Below, in pieces: positions 26,220 to 38,925 of a stretch of DNA of 64,000 nt. The DNA comes from Rhodeus uyekii (lineage: Eukaryota; Chordata; Actinopteri; Cypriniformes; Acheilognathidae). How positions within the stretch are numbered: the first letter of the stretch is position 1; each line of letters starts with the position of its first letter. The DNA lies in NCBI GenBank assembly GCA_037043235.1, contig JAWRVZ010000110.1:1771501-1835500 (forward strand). The letters are read 5' to 3'. The notes beneath the pieces are model-generated. The model was given only the letters and a program-made list of their open reading frames with translations, did no database searches and had not been told where the DNA came from. A program made the position numbers and the translations under genes.

Positions 26220-28760
26220 ACTAAAATGCAGTGTGCAATTAAAGAGTTTATTTATTCCACAGAGAAATAAATCACAATTGGTTCGGAGGATGAAGAATAA
26301 TCCAAATAAAAGAAGATGAGACTGACTGGAAGAAGATGATGAATTTGAGAATTTGAGTAAGAAATCAGTTAGACAGTCCAATCTGACTAACAAAGGCTCG
26401 TTAGTGAATGACAGGGAATCCAACATGGAATGAATCAAAGCACAAAGAGATGGGAACAATGCTGAGAAAACACTGTAAGACGAGAACAACGACTTTAAAT
26501 TTACACAAACAATTTACACAAACACTGAGGTATATGTATAGGGGAAACAAATGAGTAACAGGTGAGCACAGGCTTGATTAGACTCATCAGCTAATAAGTT
26601 GCTATGGCTGCTGAATGAGTCAGTTACACCCACCAAACAACAGATGATAAGAAGACAACAATGAAAATAAAGACCTGAACTCTGACAATACCCCTTCCCT
26701 GATCACAGGGCAATTTACTTGTTGATTGTAATCATCGATATGTCTCCGATATGTTCCTCCTGTGTGCTGGAGGATGTCTTAGATGAACCGGGCTAATCCT
26801 GGTGATGGGAAATAGGCCACTGAATTTGAGACCTAACTTCTAGAGAGGAATATCACTGGAAGAAAGCCACATGTTTTGACTGACAATGGAAACGGGAGGT
26901 CTTGACCAGTGGTTCCAAATCTTGGTTGGCCCACTCTGTTTGACTTTTGCTCTGTGGATGGAAACCAGAGGAATGACTAAAAGTGGCCCCCAGGAATTGA
27001 CAATACTTTCCAGAATTTATAAGTAAATTGTGCTTCCCTGTCAGAGATCACATCCTTCAGGAGGTAATGAATGAGAAGATGTGATCAATAACCACAATCT
27101 CTGGCAGTGCAAAAAAAAGAATCACCCTGGCCTAGAGAATTGTTCCAAACTGGTGCACATCCCGGATAATAGATAGCCACCAGAACCACTGCCTAATGAG
27201 GAAAATGGTGCATCTCACTCCTGGATGACAAGCTACCTTGGATCAATGACCCAACCAAATGACATTGAACTATAAAGTCTCCGGCACAAACAAATGGAGG
27301 CGTTGCCCCATGTAAGACATCATGGAACTTTGATTTCCCACACCACCATTCCCACCACAAGATCTTTAGGTCAGATGGGAGTGGGGAAAACCAGAAGCTC
27401 AGATGGATCAAAAACATGGGATAGGGCATTGGGCTTGATATTCTTGAAACCCAGGCAATAAGGGTTTAAAACGACCAGAGAGAAAAGGCCCACCAGGCCT
27501 GCCTGCATTTTAATCATTTTAATCGATAGATTGAATAAATGCACATGGATGCACCTTTCCGTCTACAGAGAAATGCTGGGAAAGAACTGCACCTACCCCA
27601 TCTCCAACGCATCAACCTCCACCACAAACTGTTGAGTGGGATCAAGAGCTACCAGAATGGGAGCCGAAACAATGCAACTCTTCAGATTAAAAAAAGCATC
27701 AAACCAAACAAAGACGTAAGGGGTGCAGCTAGTTGACTGTAATTGTGAAAAGTCCGGTGAAAATTGGCAAACCCCAGAAAGTAATGAGGGCCTTGTGGGA
27801 ACCCAGAATTGGCCAATTTACCACAGCCTTCATCTTAACAGGATCCATGCACTCCCCCACGGATGAATGATGTAACCCAGGAATGGAGCAGACATTTCTC
27901 CACCTTGACAAACAACTCCTGGAAGACACCTTTGTGGAAGGATGAAGAAGAAAAAACATAATTTAAATAGACTAAAATTAAACAGTCCACCATGTCCCTC
28001 AGCACATCACTGACGAGAGCCTGGAAGTCTGCAGGGGCATTGGCGAACCCAAATGGCATCACCAGATATTCAAAATGCCCCTGGGGGTGTTGAAAGCAGG
28101 TTCCACTCATCGTCCTCCCTATAACGGACCACACGATAGACTGCAATCCAAGATCATGAAAAAAGAGGACCCTGAAAACACTCAAAGGCCAATGATATCA
28201 ATGGCAAAGGGCAAGTATTTTTTTTTACTGTGATATCATTCAGCCCCAGATGGTCAATGGTCAACCCCTCTTTTTCACAAAGAAGAATCATGCCCCTGGA
28301 GGAGAAGAACAGAGTCGATTCGAATGTGTTTGGTTGAATTAGAGATATCTATGGGCTCCCTCTCAACAACAGAGAGGGAATAAAGTCTGCCACTGGGCGG
28401 AGACATACCTGATAGTAAATGTATGACACAGTCATAGGGACGATGCAGATGAATGTCATGTTATTGGACACTCCCTTCAGGTCATAGTACTCCTCTGGAG
28501 CATGAGGAGTGTTGTCAATGAGAAACAAAAAGGATTTCTTCAGTGTTTACCAAACGAAGGTCAATGGTTGACCACACAGGGCAGTAACGGAGATTAGTTG
28601 ATTGAGGGAAATGACCAGTGAATGGTCAATGAAGTTCCTCTCAGCCCCGTTACCACAGAAGGGCTTGACCATGAAACAATGAATTTTCCCAATGCGCCCT
28701 ACCTGATAAAAAGGTAGCTGAAGCTGAGGATTTGCTAAATCCGATGCCAACCGTCAATAA
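26220..28760 (-). pseudogene. Decayed Ty3/gypsy retrotransposon (protease, RT and integrase remnants)
   Basis: Read right to left on the minus strand, the order is protease, reverse transcriptase, integrase, which is the Ty3/gypsy order. Protease remnant 28,750-28,547 (ERNFIDHSL...ALCGQPL, from the usual GA.GNFID context). RT 28,185-27,740 (TPQGHFEYLVMPFGFANAPA, then YLNY where YLDD is expected, so two catalytic positions are altered). Integrase core remnant about 27,010-26,880 (SGFHPQSKSQTE). Many frameshifts and stops separate the pieces. It cannot encode working proteins. LTR limits were not resolved; the left one may lie around 26.2-26.7 kb. Confidence 0.8.
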
Positions 28761-28989
28761 CCTTGATCTTTCTGGTTTTACTGGACACAAAAATACCTAA
28801 TGTCTATCACCAAGCTGCATGGGTTGATAATCTGGAGAAAAGTTGGAGAGAATATTAGCATAGGAAAGTCAACAGTCCAAAGACCCCAGCCGGGTGATGG
28901 GTGTCTCCTCAAAGGGCAAATCCACCAGTTACCAAAGCAATTGGTAACTCAAAGGCATAGATTTCATACACATAACGCAGAGCAGAATC

Positions 28990-31900
28990 TGATCGTCATC
29001 TAATTTTAAAAATTGTCAGAATGCTGTTCTGTCCAATAAAGGCATGAAAAGACCAAAAATATTACTTAAAAAAAACACCATTCCCCCTCACAATCCCCAT
29101 TAGATTAACAGTGTTGTGTATTATGAAATGTTTTAACAAAATATAAATAACAGCGAATTAGAATAACCAATCAGAACAAGACCTGTGAACAATCAGCTGG
29201 GCATGTTCAAAACAATAAGGAGAACAAAACACATATTTTGACCTTCCTTACAAATAAGACAAGTGTGTTGATTCCGTAATGGATCATTATCAAAGTTCGA
29301 GTGAAAGTGAATGTAATTACTGAGGTGATAATGCACATATGCATAGGCTATATTTTCATACTCTACTGTTTAAATCTGCAAAAAAAAACTCCATTCAAGC
29401 CACAGCTGACTGTACCACTAATTATTCATAAGCACTCAAGCCTAAACCACTTATGGCTCGAAAGTGGCACTTTTGACAGTTTCTGGCTATTTCTGTCCAG
29501 TTTTTCAGAATATAAAAAAAGTGTGTTGTAGGGACGTGTGAGGGATGAGGGAGAGAGAATATTTATTGAGCTGGTTTGTGCTTTTTATTTTTTTCGCTTT
29601 GCAAATGTGATGTAATTTCCGGAAAGGGAACGTGAGCATCAATGCTCACTGGTTTTGCGATGCATTGTGGGAGTGAATTTTCCAGATAACTGGAAGGAAT
29701 TTGCGATTGAAACCCCCTAAAAATGGCAGACTGGTGAGCTGTTTGAGATGTGACCCTTCGTTGACAAAATATAAAAAAATTAGACAATGTTGTGCCCAAA
29801 ATTTAAGTCACTTAATGTTAACTTTTTGTTCATTAAACTGTTGTATAAAATCAACACAATTGCAATTGTACTAATATTAGGAGAAAAGCATTCTTTATGT
29901 TGCTTACCATATCATGTAATATAAAAATTCAAATCAATAACTCACAGATGGGCATTTTTTGCACCCAATAGCTTGATTAAATTGCATTTATCTTAATTTT
30001 GCCCAAAAGCACCTGATAATTTCTGAGCTTGTTTCTGATCATCTGATATCTGAACTACACTTCATGTTTGTTATAATGAGAGATTTTGCAAGTGTGCAAA
30101 AACACCTCTGATTGGCTATTGCGTTCAATAAATACACAAGTATGTCTGTGATTTGCTACATTGCTCAACGCTGTAAAACGTTGTGAAAGATACGATTTGG
30201 AAATCCATTGCCGCTTATATATATTCTTTTATTTTTTCCTATTTGCGCCTACATTATTTTCTTTTTCTTATTTGAATGAGTTAGGGATCTCTATTAGTTA
30301 AATCCTTTCTTTACTTTTCTGTAGTTTTCTATTGAGTAAGGATGAATATTGTCTGCACGTCTCAACAGATAGAACATGTTATCAGAATGTTTTGGGAAGT
30401 TTCTGTTGATTGTTAGAGCCGAGTTCAGCCTTGGAGAAGTTGCATGTGTGTGTGTGTGTGTTAATATGATCTGTATCGGTGAGGTGATTAACTGGCACCA
30501 TCAGGAGACGGAATGACTTGTTGTTCTCGACAAGCCACGTCACTAACCCGTCAACCATGTGATCAACGAAGATATGCTTCAGACTGTCTACTCTTGTGTG
30601 GAAAATTACTAGTTTTGTTTTTCTTTCTTGCTTTCTTAGCCAATCATAATCATTTAAATGTCATCAATGACGTGGTTAGTAGCCTCTGTTAGAGTATAAT
30701 TGCTGTAACAATGTTATTGTAAGTGGGGCAGCCTACGAACTCCTTGTGAGACCTGAAGCTGGCTTCTGCTGATGAAACTGCAAACTAAACTTCACAAAAA
30801 TTTCTTCTATTGACTGCACTTCTGACTCCTGGTCTCATTCAACATATCTGGTCCTCGGATCTTAACTGTAAATCCCCTACAGTTGCAAATAACAGATCTG
30901 CAATATAATCGCAGTAGACTATCACTCCTCGAACGACCTTAGCTGTGTCCAAAATCGCATACTCTCTTGATTGACTATGTTGAATAAAAAAAGTATGTTC
31001 CATATAATATGAATGTGGTTTGAATGTAATCTGCATGTACTAAATTCGCCATGTTGTCATTATTACGTGACCTACTAGTGGGTCAGTTGTGTTGCTTCAC
31101 TGCCATTCATAAATCCTCTCCCGTGGCCTCATGGGATAGTAAAGTGTCCATCACATGCACACTTCAGAATCTTGCCGGAAGTAGTACGTCATCTGGGGGG
31201 CTTTTGGTCTAGTATTGTGAATTCGGACATACTTTTGTCTGTTTTTCGCCTATTAGTAGTGAAGTATGTAATTTCGGATGCAGCCGTTGTCTTGTGATTC
31301 TTGCATAGCCAGAAGCTGAACCAACTCAACTTGTCATTGCACAACCTACACACCTATACTTCAGATCAATCATTTTTTATTAAAGTGTCTATGTTTACAA
31401 ATCACTGTTAATTTTAACAGAAAAGCAAGCACTGCATGGCAGAAAGCGTTCAAGCCTGCTTCCTTTAATCACTAAAACAGCTGTCATCTTCATCTTAATT
31501 TTTTCACAAAATTCAGATATAATAAATGAAGCTGACTACACAATTAATAATGTCTAAACTTTTTCATTATGAGAGGATTTGTGAAAGTGCAGCGAAGATT
31601 AAGCCATGGCCAGCCTCACACATGCTCCACCTATGGGTACTTGCTTAAAATTGGCCTGTGAAAAACTGATATTTCAAAAACTGTGACATTCTTCTTTTCA
31701 GTGGTATTGCATAAAATATAATAGATACTTTTCACCGATATCTCAAAGGTGTCTGAAAAGTAAATGATTTGCTTAATTGACATATAGATAAACATGTGTC
31801 CACACAATTTCTTCCTCACCACCAGAGTGAGCAAACAATGCGCAACAGCCATCAATTGAAGGATGGAACGGGAGGAAACAATAATAATAATAATAAAAAA

Positions 31901-32280
31901 AACTGTGATAAACGTATTCAACATTAGAAGCATGTCCTCATACACAAACAATTACAGACTGTAAAGAAGGAGGGTAAATATGTATAGAATGAAAGAAAGA
32001 AAACACTTTACAGAAAGGTCACTTGAGCCTTAAACAACAGCAGAGCACATTTCTGTGCACACAATTCTTTTATTACAAAAATTGTCATATTCAATTAAAA
32101 GGACGAATTACACCGGATTTATGAAGGATTTGATTAGTTAATTCATCCGTTCAAGATGCACATTTAGAGTTGTAATGACTAGTAAAGATTAAAAAAATTC
32201 TAAAAACACAAATTCCTCATTTCTCTGTAAAAGAGAGAAATACAGTGTACTATTATTATTTTACTTTGCCCACGATAACC
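28990..32280. other. Intergenic between stox2 and tmem134; one probable MITE
   Basis: Apart from the MITE at about 30.94-31.28 kb and a short (GT)n near 30,446, I see only AT-rich sequence with short meaningless frames. Confidence 0.5.
30941..31284. mobile_element. MITE with AGCTGTGTCC...GGATGCAGC inverted ends (hAT-like)
   Basis: Left end AGCTGTGTCCAAAATCGCATAC and right end AGTATGTAATTTCGGATGCAGC are imperfect inverted copies. The interior is moderately CpG-rich and non-coding. The ends resemble an abundant cyprinid family. No clear 8-bp duplication was found, so the hAT call is tentative. Confidence 0.5.
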
Positions 32281-32439
32281 GTTGACTCCTCCAGTCCTCT
32301 AGGTGTCGCTGAAGAGACCGCTGCTGCTTTTGTCTGTTTAGAGTCGACCCACAAAAAAGGAGCAGCTGTTAACAGCAAAGTTTAGGTTAAAGTTTTCCGC
32401 CGGCCAGAAAACAATACATTTAAACAAAACTACTAACCT

Positions 32440-32530
32440 TGTATTCCTCGGAAGTGATCGAAAGAGCATGGCGGACAGATCTGTGTGCAACTGACTGCGA
32501 TCAACAATAATGGACAGTGAGTGAGTAGAG
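32440..32530 (+). promoter_or_regulatory. Candidate tmem134 promoter and non-coding first exon
   Basis: A short GC-richer island with an ETS-type CGGAAGTG and the YY1-like CATGGCGGAC, a combination common in TATA-less housekeeping promoters. It is followed by tandem donors GTGAGTGAGT at 32,517/32,521. A matching acceptor AACTTCACAG|T at 33,269 would join this to the exon holding the tmem134 start codon. Inferred from motif layout only. Confidence 0.4.
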
Positions 32531-33313
32531 GATTCTTCTATTGTTGGTGTTAATAACGGGATGTTCGGCTGTTTAAATATTCAAGGAAATCTCTGTAGAT
32601 TAGCTTTGGAAATTCTGCAACTGATAATTTCAGTAAAATAAAGGATTTAAACGTACATTTAGCACAGTAACACGTAATTATATGCGCGATACATGTAACA
32701 AGCTCGTAATACGCAACCTGTAGGTTGTTTTGGCTGAACGCAAACATTCTGTTGTGAAGAACAAGCGGAAGAGCGTGTCAATCACATGCTTCCTAAGGGC
32801 AGATATTATGGCCAAACCTAAACACATATATCTGCCTTATCAAATGGAGATTTAACATCTGTAAATGATCAGATTCAATCAAATAATGTCTTGCGCTGGA
32901 ATAAAGACAATATGAGAAAAGTGAAATGCGTAATAAAAACAAAGCGTTTTCACCATAACAAATCTGTGATATGCTTTCTCGCAATAGAGGAAAAACACAT
33001 CCTTGCTGTGCTTTTACTAAAGTTATACAGTTTTGTAAGACCAGTCACTTTGCCACAGTCAGCAGCTTAGATCTAAAGAAGGTAATGTTGTTTGCTCTTC
33101 TTTTCTAATAGTTTGGTTGTAGAAATTAGGAAGTTGGCATGCTGTGAAGTGATTCAGAGAGAAAGGTAAAATTCATAATTGTGCATCGTAAAGGAATTTT
33201 ATAGGGCAGTTTATGTGTATGTGAAATAGATGATCAGTAACTCAACTGTGGTGTTTGTCAACTTCACAGTGCTTGCCGGTGAACATCCAGTCAATGTTTG
33301 AGGGCCAGTAGCT

Positions 33314-36300
33314 ATGGGGACACCGTTCACAATTGATGATGCATTCGTCCTGGGGGGGGAAGAGGAGGAGGAAGGTGTGGCGCCTGGAGAGGATGTGGGG
33401 GAATGGAAAGGGAGAGAGAAAGACGGAGGGGGAGAGATGACATTTGGAACTCTTTCTTTTGCCAAAACACAGTGTCATCCTTCTGGGTCCGCTGGCACTC
33501 CTGAACACAGCAATCTGAAATATCAGGTCAGGTGTTTGTCACGTTCTCTTTCAGAGTCTTTTACGGGCCAAATGTGACTGACTTTATTTTGTGTTGTCCA
33601 CAGAATCTGGAAAATGAAGATGCTTTAGGTGCCACTGTGAACTCTTCTTTCAACAACTTCTTCAAAATCAGGTTTGCCAGGTCACTCCACAGTGATGACT
33701 TTTTTTTTTTATTTGAACATTGTCATTAAGCAAGAATACTAACTGAATGTAATGGCTAATTTGAGTAGGATGATACAAAACGAAGGATGGGTCACATCAA
33801 TAAAGATTTAGAGTTTAAAGTTAATCTTGAATTTGTTGATTTTAGGTTTTTAGTTTGAGCCATTTTGCACCACTAAAATATCATTATCTTTCGCGTGTGA
33901 TTTAAAACCTACAGATGCTATTAACAGCGGTTGTCAGCGACGATAGATTCATCCATGTGTAATGTATTTTCAACTGTCATTATTAAGTGCTAGATTATTT
34001 TAACACTTTAACAAAGGATTTTGGACAGACTGAACAAGCAGAGTAAGAGAATGTTCAAGCAGGGAGTGAACATCTCACAAACAAAGACACAATTATTGTA
34101 TCAATATGCAAATTCCAAAAAAGAGTGTATTATTATTTGTTTAATTCAGTGTTTTTCAACCACTGCACACTACTGTGCCGTGAGAGATCGTCAGGTCATC
34201 TAAGTTGGTCTAGAAAACATATTTTTTGAAAACTAAATAATCAAAATACTTTTTTCTTTGTTTATTTAATTCCCATTCAAGACACTTTGATAAAAATGAC
34301 TGTATATTGTTAATATCGGCTATAGAGTTTCATTTTTTTAACATTTTCGGTTGGCGGTGTCCCTTGTGATTTTTCTTTTTCTTTTTCTCTTCAATGAAAA
34401 AATGTACCTTGGCTCAAAAAAGGTTGAAAAACACTGTTTTTATTGATACCTCCTCTGGCAGATATATTTTTGTTCTGCCCAATTTTTTCCTCATGAGTCA
34501 TGACACAACAATAGTTTTCATCCGGTCAAAACTTTGATGTACTTGTTTTGTAATATACAGTGGTACCTCGAGATACAAAATTAATCCGTTCCGAGGAGGC
34601 CTTCGTATAATGAGTTTTTCGTATCTTGGAACAAATTTTACATGTAAAATAGCTCATCCGTTCCAAGCCCTCCAAAAACACCCCATTAAATTTCATAATA
34701 AAGCTAAATTGACCTATAAACAATGAAATAACGAAAAATGTCGAAGCTTACCTTTCGAGTGAGGCTATCTCCGAAAGTGGTGGCAGAGGAGGAGGAGGAC
34801 AAACGGCAGATAACGTATGTACGTACTGTAACGAGTTATATTGGGTAAGGCTCCTTTAAGGCGGAGCGCTCTTTCACTCTCTCAAGTTCAGTAACGAGGT
34901 GGTTCGAACTGAACGCGAGCAGGGAAGCATCGTATGTATGCGGAGTGAGTTTTTTTCCCCACTGTTTTCTTTTTTTCTGTTGCTCTTACTATTGTTTGTT
35001 GTTTGGTAACGCGATGGTGAGTGAAGCATTTCCCGACTGCTCTGGTGTGTGTCAAATGGACCGTTCCTGTTATTAAAGGACCCCTGTGGAATAGCAGTTG
35101 TGTCTCATTTGTGGTTTACTCTTATGTTTAGGCGAGCTATCTGGCCTTTCCTAGAGAACAAACGCGGTACAGTACGTACACTTAACTTTACGAAAACACA
35201 TAAAAAATTTAAAGTTTCGGGTGCGGAGTGGCTCAGCACGTACGCATAGAAGATGCATGATGGGAGGGATGCTGTCCAATTAGAGAGAAGGATCTCATGG
35301 CTTGGCTAGCATCAGGAACCAATGGGAGAGCAGAAGGATGGTGGCGAGTCTACTATAACTAAGATGGCGGCGTGCGGCGCGAGTTTCAAAATTGTTATGG
35401 GGCGAATCTCGGACTTTCAGAAACCTTTCGTATCTTGAAAACTTTTCGTATGTAGAGCAGTAAAATTTTTCGTCTTTGCTTTCGTAACTTGGATTTTTCA
35501 TAAGTTGAGCCTTTCGTATCTTGAGGTACTACTGTACAATTATGTATATACAAAATTGTTTAATCTTCTTGTTCCCCCTCTAAGTGTGTCTGTCTGTGAT
35601 GTGATTCCAGTGATCCTGCTACTTTGTCCTACTGCAGCTCTCAGTGGTCTTTCAGCACACTCAGTTCAGTCACACAGCTGTCTGCTCACTGCTGCGGGTA
35701 ACACATTGCTGTAAAACCTTTGTATATATGAGCTATTAGCTAAAATGACTATGGTCTTGTTCATTGAAATACTTTCTATAGTTATTATTTTCCTTTCCTC
35801 AACCTTTGGTCTGCGTGGATTGTTCCCAGGTGGACATCTCACCCGCTAGTGAAGAAGAACAGACGAGTCGTTCTTGCCTCGTTCCTTCTCTTAATCACTG
35901 GAGTCGGTGAGACTTTGATACCTTTTGTGAAGTTCTTTGAAAATAATAAGTACCGTACTACAGATCGCAATGGGAAGGTGTTTGGTCTGGCTTGTAAAGT
36001 GCTGTTGGTGTTTGTCTTGCTGTCAACTCTGACGTGATTATCAGCTGCTTAGTAAATGTATGATCTCTTCTCCCTCCCCGTGCCTCCTACCTATCAGCTT
36101 TGATCTTTACAGGCATTGTCATACAGTTAAACCCTCATGCAGGTAAGACCTGTTACGTTAACATTGGTTATAAATACTGATGAGATATGAACTTACACAC
36201 TTGTTCAGCTAATTATAAGTGGAGCATATCCGTTAATAAATCAATGTTCTTCAAGCCTTAAAAACAGACAATACCACTTTTAGACATCTAACTCATTAGT

Positions 36301-38308
36301 TGGTTTCATGGCAGTTTTGTAACGAATGTATTGATGCCTGTTTTCAGGTGTTTCAAGTGCAATTTTCTTTGTTCCTGGATTTCTTCTCTTCATTCCTGGT
36401 GGTAAGATCTAAATGTATTCTCAGTACAAGCTTTTATAGCTTTTCAGTTTTACCTTTATGAATATCAATACCGTGTTTTGGATCTTAGATAATAAAATTT
36501 TATTAATTGGGAAGTTATCTTTGCAATACAGTCTATACATTTGTATACAGAGAAATAAACCAACTTTAAAGAGAACTTATGCCTTTTTAGAAATGTTTTG
36601 ATTTTATTTTGGGGTCTATTAAAATGTTTTCATGCTCTAATGTAAAAACATTTTTCATATATTTTACATTGTTGCGGCACCTCTCTTCCTAGTCTGTAAG
36701 TAATGGTCTCAATGAAGACCCTCCTTCTGAAAAGTACAAAGTGCTCTGATTGGTCAGCTGGGCCAGTGTGTTGTGATTGGTCAAATGCTTCCAGTTCCAT
36801 GAAGCCAAACATTTATTGCCCCCAGGTGTCTGGAAGCAGTATAGATCATAAACTCTGCCTCATCCATGTAAACAAAAGCGATGTGAGCCAAACTACACAA
36901 TGAAGTTACACTTCAAATAATTTTTTTTCCAAAGATGGCTTCTGTCACTTTTTATTATGCTGATGCAAGTTCAAGTGTTTATTTAAAAAATAAGTTTGGT
37001 TTAGTTATTTGACGCTATAAACAGGGGTGTGATGTCTCGATTGACAGCTTTTCTGAGTGAAGTAGAGGCACCAACTTGCTTTTTTTCGGGATTTGTTTTT
37101 TAGAAGGAAGTTTACTTAGTTTTTTTAGGAGTTCTTCCACTCTCGGGCCAGTATGAGCCAGGGGCTAACAACCTGTCGAGCAGGGCCAATAGCCTGAAGC
37201 ACAGTCCAAAATCAAGTTTCCACTGTCAGCCCAGCAGTGTTGCCCTTAAACCCGTCAAACAACTACAGTTTCATCAGCTGAGCTAGACTGCAAAATGAGA
37301 CTAAGAGAAGTGAAGGTTTTGCCTTTAAAGACTTAAAGGGCCAGTCACACAGCTGATCACGCACGAATCACTCACAAATCACGCACAAATTGGGTTTTGA
37401 TCACACCCGACGCATGAATCACTGACGAAGCGCGTCCAAACACGCAAGCTTCGCGAACGTTCCACGTACAAGAACTTTCAGAATCCACATTGTCAGTGGA
37501 ATGAACGTGATACGTGCGCGGTTCATGCGTGATATGAAGGTGGGGCGTCAGTGGACGGACGTGGACGTGAGCGGTTTCGAACCAGTTCCGACGCATAAGT
37601 ACTGACGGCCGACGCGTGTCCCGCGCATACTTGACTCATAAACTACGCACGCCGACTCATGAATAACACACACTGACGCACAGCTGTGCGTCGGAAAATG
37701 TTTGAATAGTTCAAAACTCAAAATCACGTACAAACCGCCTTCGACGCACATCCACTTACAATCACTGATGGTCCACGTTCGTTTCATCGACGAATTACGC
37801 GTACGACGCACGCTCCGCGCAGAAACGAAAATCTGTGCGTAATTCGTGCATTATTCATGCGTTTTCGGTGTGTGACTGGCCCTTAAGACTTAAGCATTGA
37901 TATTTGATCAGTTCTTCACAATAAAAAGTTACAGTGACAGTAATTTATTAAATTTGTCAGGAGGGCACACCAATCAATTGCTGAATCAAAGTGGTATTTA
38001 TTTTTAACTCAAAGACTGCAAGGTGCCGTCTGAATCAGTGCTCACGAATATAATCCTTTGAAGTGGACTATGTAACTTTGCAAACTTTTTTTTATGCTCA
38101 AACAGCAATGTTACACAAGTTGAAAATGGAAAAAGCGTAATAGGTCCTCTTTAACAGACACTATTTCTTAAAGAAAAATGCTAGAGGAAAACTACAACTC
38201 TTGCTCTTCCCTTTTTTTGTTTCAGTGTATCATGTGATCTATATAAGCTGTGCAGTTCGGGGACGAAGAGGATTCAAGTTCTTTTATTTGCCATACTTTG
38301 AGAAGTAA
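33314..38308 (+). CDS. tmem134: Transmembrane protein 134
   Basis: Seven coding exons: 33,314-33,526, 33,604-33,671, 35,638-35,697, 35,830-35,906, 36,113-36,142, 36,348-36,401, 38,226-38,308. All have GT/AG borders and phases that fit, giving 194 residues plus TAA (human about 195). The N-terminus has the family FTIDDAF block, then a Glu-rich stretch unlike mammals. NLENEDA and SSQWSFSTLSS follow. Two hydrophobic segments (VVLASFLLLITGVGI and SSAIFFVPGFLLFIPG) probably form the membrane hairpin. The C-terminus GFKFFYLPYFEK is strongly conserved. TMEM134 is a small two-pass membrane protein of poorly known function. The start is the first ATG in frame and precedes the conserved block. Introns are dominated by MITEs. 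Confidence 0.95.
34147..34436. mobile_element. hAT/Charlie-like MITE
   Basis: Terminal inverted repeats CAGTGTTTTTCAACC at the left and GGTTGAAAAACACTG at the right are perfect over 15 bp. This is the typical Charlie-group end. Flanks GTTTAATT and TTTTTATT are only a rough 8-bp duplication. Lies in the second intron of tmem134. Confidence 0.75.
34558..35534. mobile_element. Tigger/pogo-like non-autonomous DNA transposon (TACCTCGAGATACGA family)
   Basis: Ends are CAGTGGTACCTCGAGATAC and GTATCTTGAGGTACTACTG, flanked by TA on both sides (34,556-557 and 35,535-536). The same motif (CGTATCTTG, CGTATAATGAG) is repeated in subterminal positions. The 977-bp interior has no transposase. The end layout is close to that of the TACCTCGGTTTACGAG family at 58-62 kb, so both probably belong to the same TcMar subgroup; the pogo/Tigger label is inference. 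Confidence 0.7.
36566..38154. mobile_element. MITE with TTAAAGAGGACCTATTACGC ends, split by a later hAT insertion
   Basis: Left end TTAAAGAGAACTTATGCCTTTTT and right end AAAAAGCGTAATAGGTCCTCTTTAA are inverted copies. The interior contains the GCTCTGATTGGTCAG core shared with 5.2 kb. A younger hAT MITE lies at 37,336-37,884. Occupies most of the last tmem134 intron. Confidence 0.65.
37336..37884. mobile_element. hAT MITE with perfect 8-bp target-site duplication
   Basis: Begins AAGGGCCAGTCACACA and ends TGTGTGACTGGCCCTT. Both flanks are AAGACTTA (37,328-37,335 and 37,885-37,892), the 8-bp duplication of hAT elements. The 549-bp interior is strikingly CpG-rich (ACGCACGAATCAC-type units, many CGCACG/TGACG words) compared with its surroundings. 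No open frame of substance. Confidence 0.85.
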
Positions 38309-38889
38309 ACTGTTTCTCTTCACATCATCCAGACTGGAGGTGTGGATTTCCCATCACTTCAACCCCCCCCCCTCCCCAAATAAAAAAGAATTAAGGGGGT
38401 GAGCTATATTTACAATCTCAGCTACTTCTGGTTTTCTAAACAATTTCTTCAAGGTCTGTACACAGATCTTAAGTTTTAACATCTACAGAAAACGGCAGAG
38501 CTTTAAATGTGATTTAGACTGTCAAGTGCAACAATATTTACAATATACAGTCTTCATATGAAGGGACAGACTGTATTAAAACATCTGTGTTCCTAGAATT
38601 GGACATTTTGCATTCAATTGAGACGTTTCGTATGAACTGTGCTGCAGTGTTGTTATATGTCCTTCAGTGAATCATATTTTTGGGTTTCAGTAAAGAGTAA
38701 AATATATTTAGCTTGTTATACATGTACAAAGTTTTGTTATAGATCACCATTAACATCATTAAATTATACACCACTAGCCTTGTAGAGTAAAAAAAGAAAA
38801 TAAATCATAGACACAATGAATGACATGAAGAATGAAAACCTCAATTTGAGAAAACCAAGAATGCAATTTATCTTTTAGGCCACTGCTTA

Positions 38890-38925
<36 letters not shown>

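Noticed and set aside
37372..37811. Open frames in CpG-rich DNA of the last tmem134 intron
   Set aside because: They fall inside a MITE with a clean target duplication. Sequence is repetitive and without homology.
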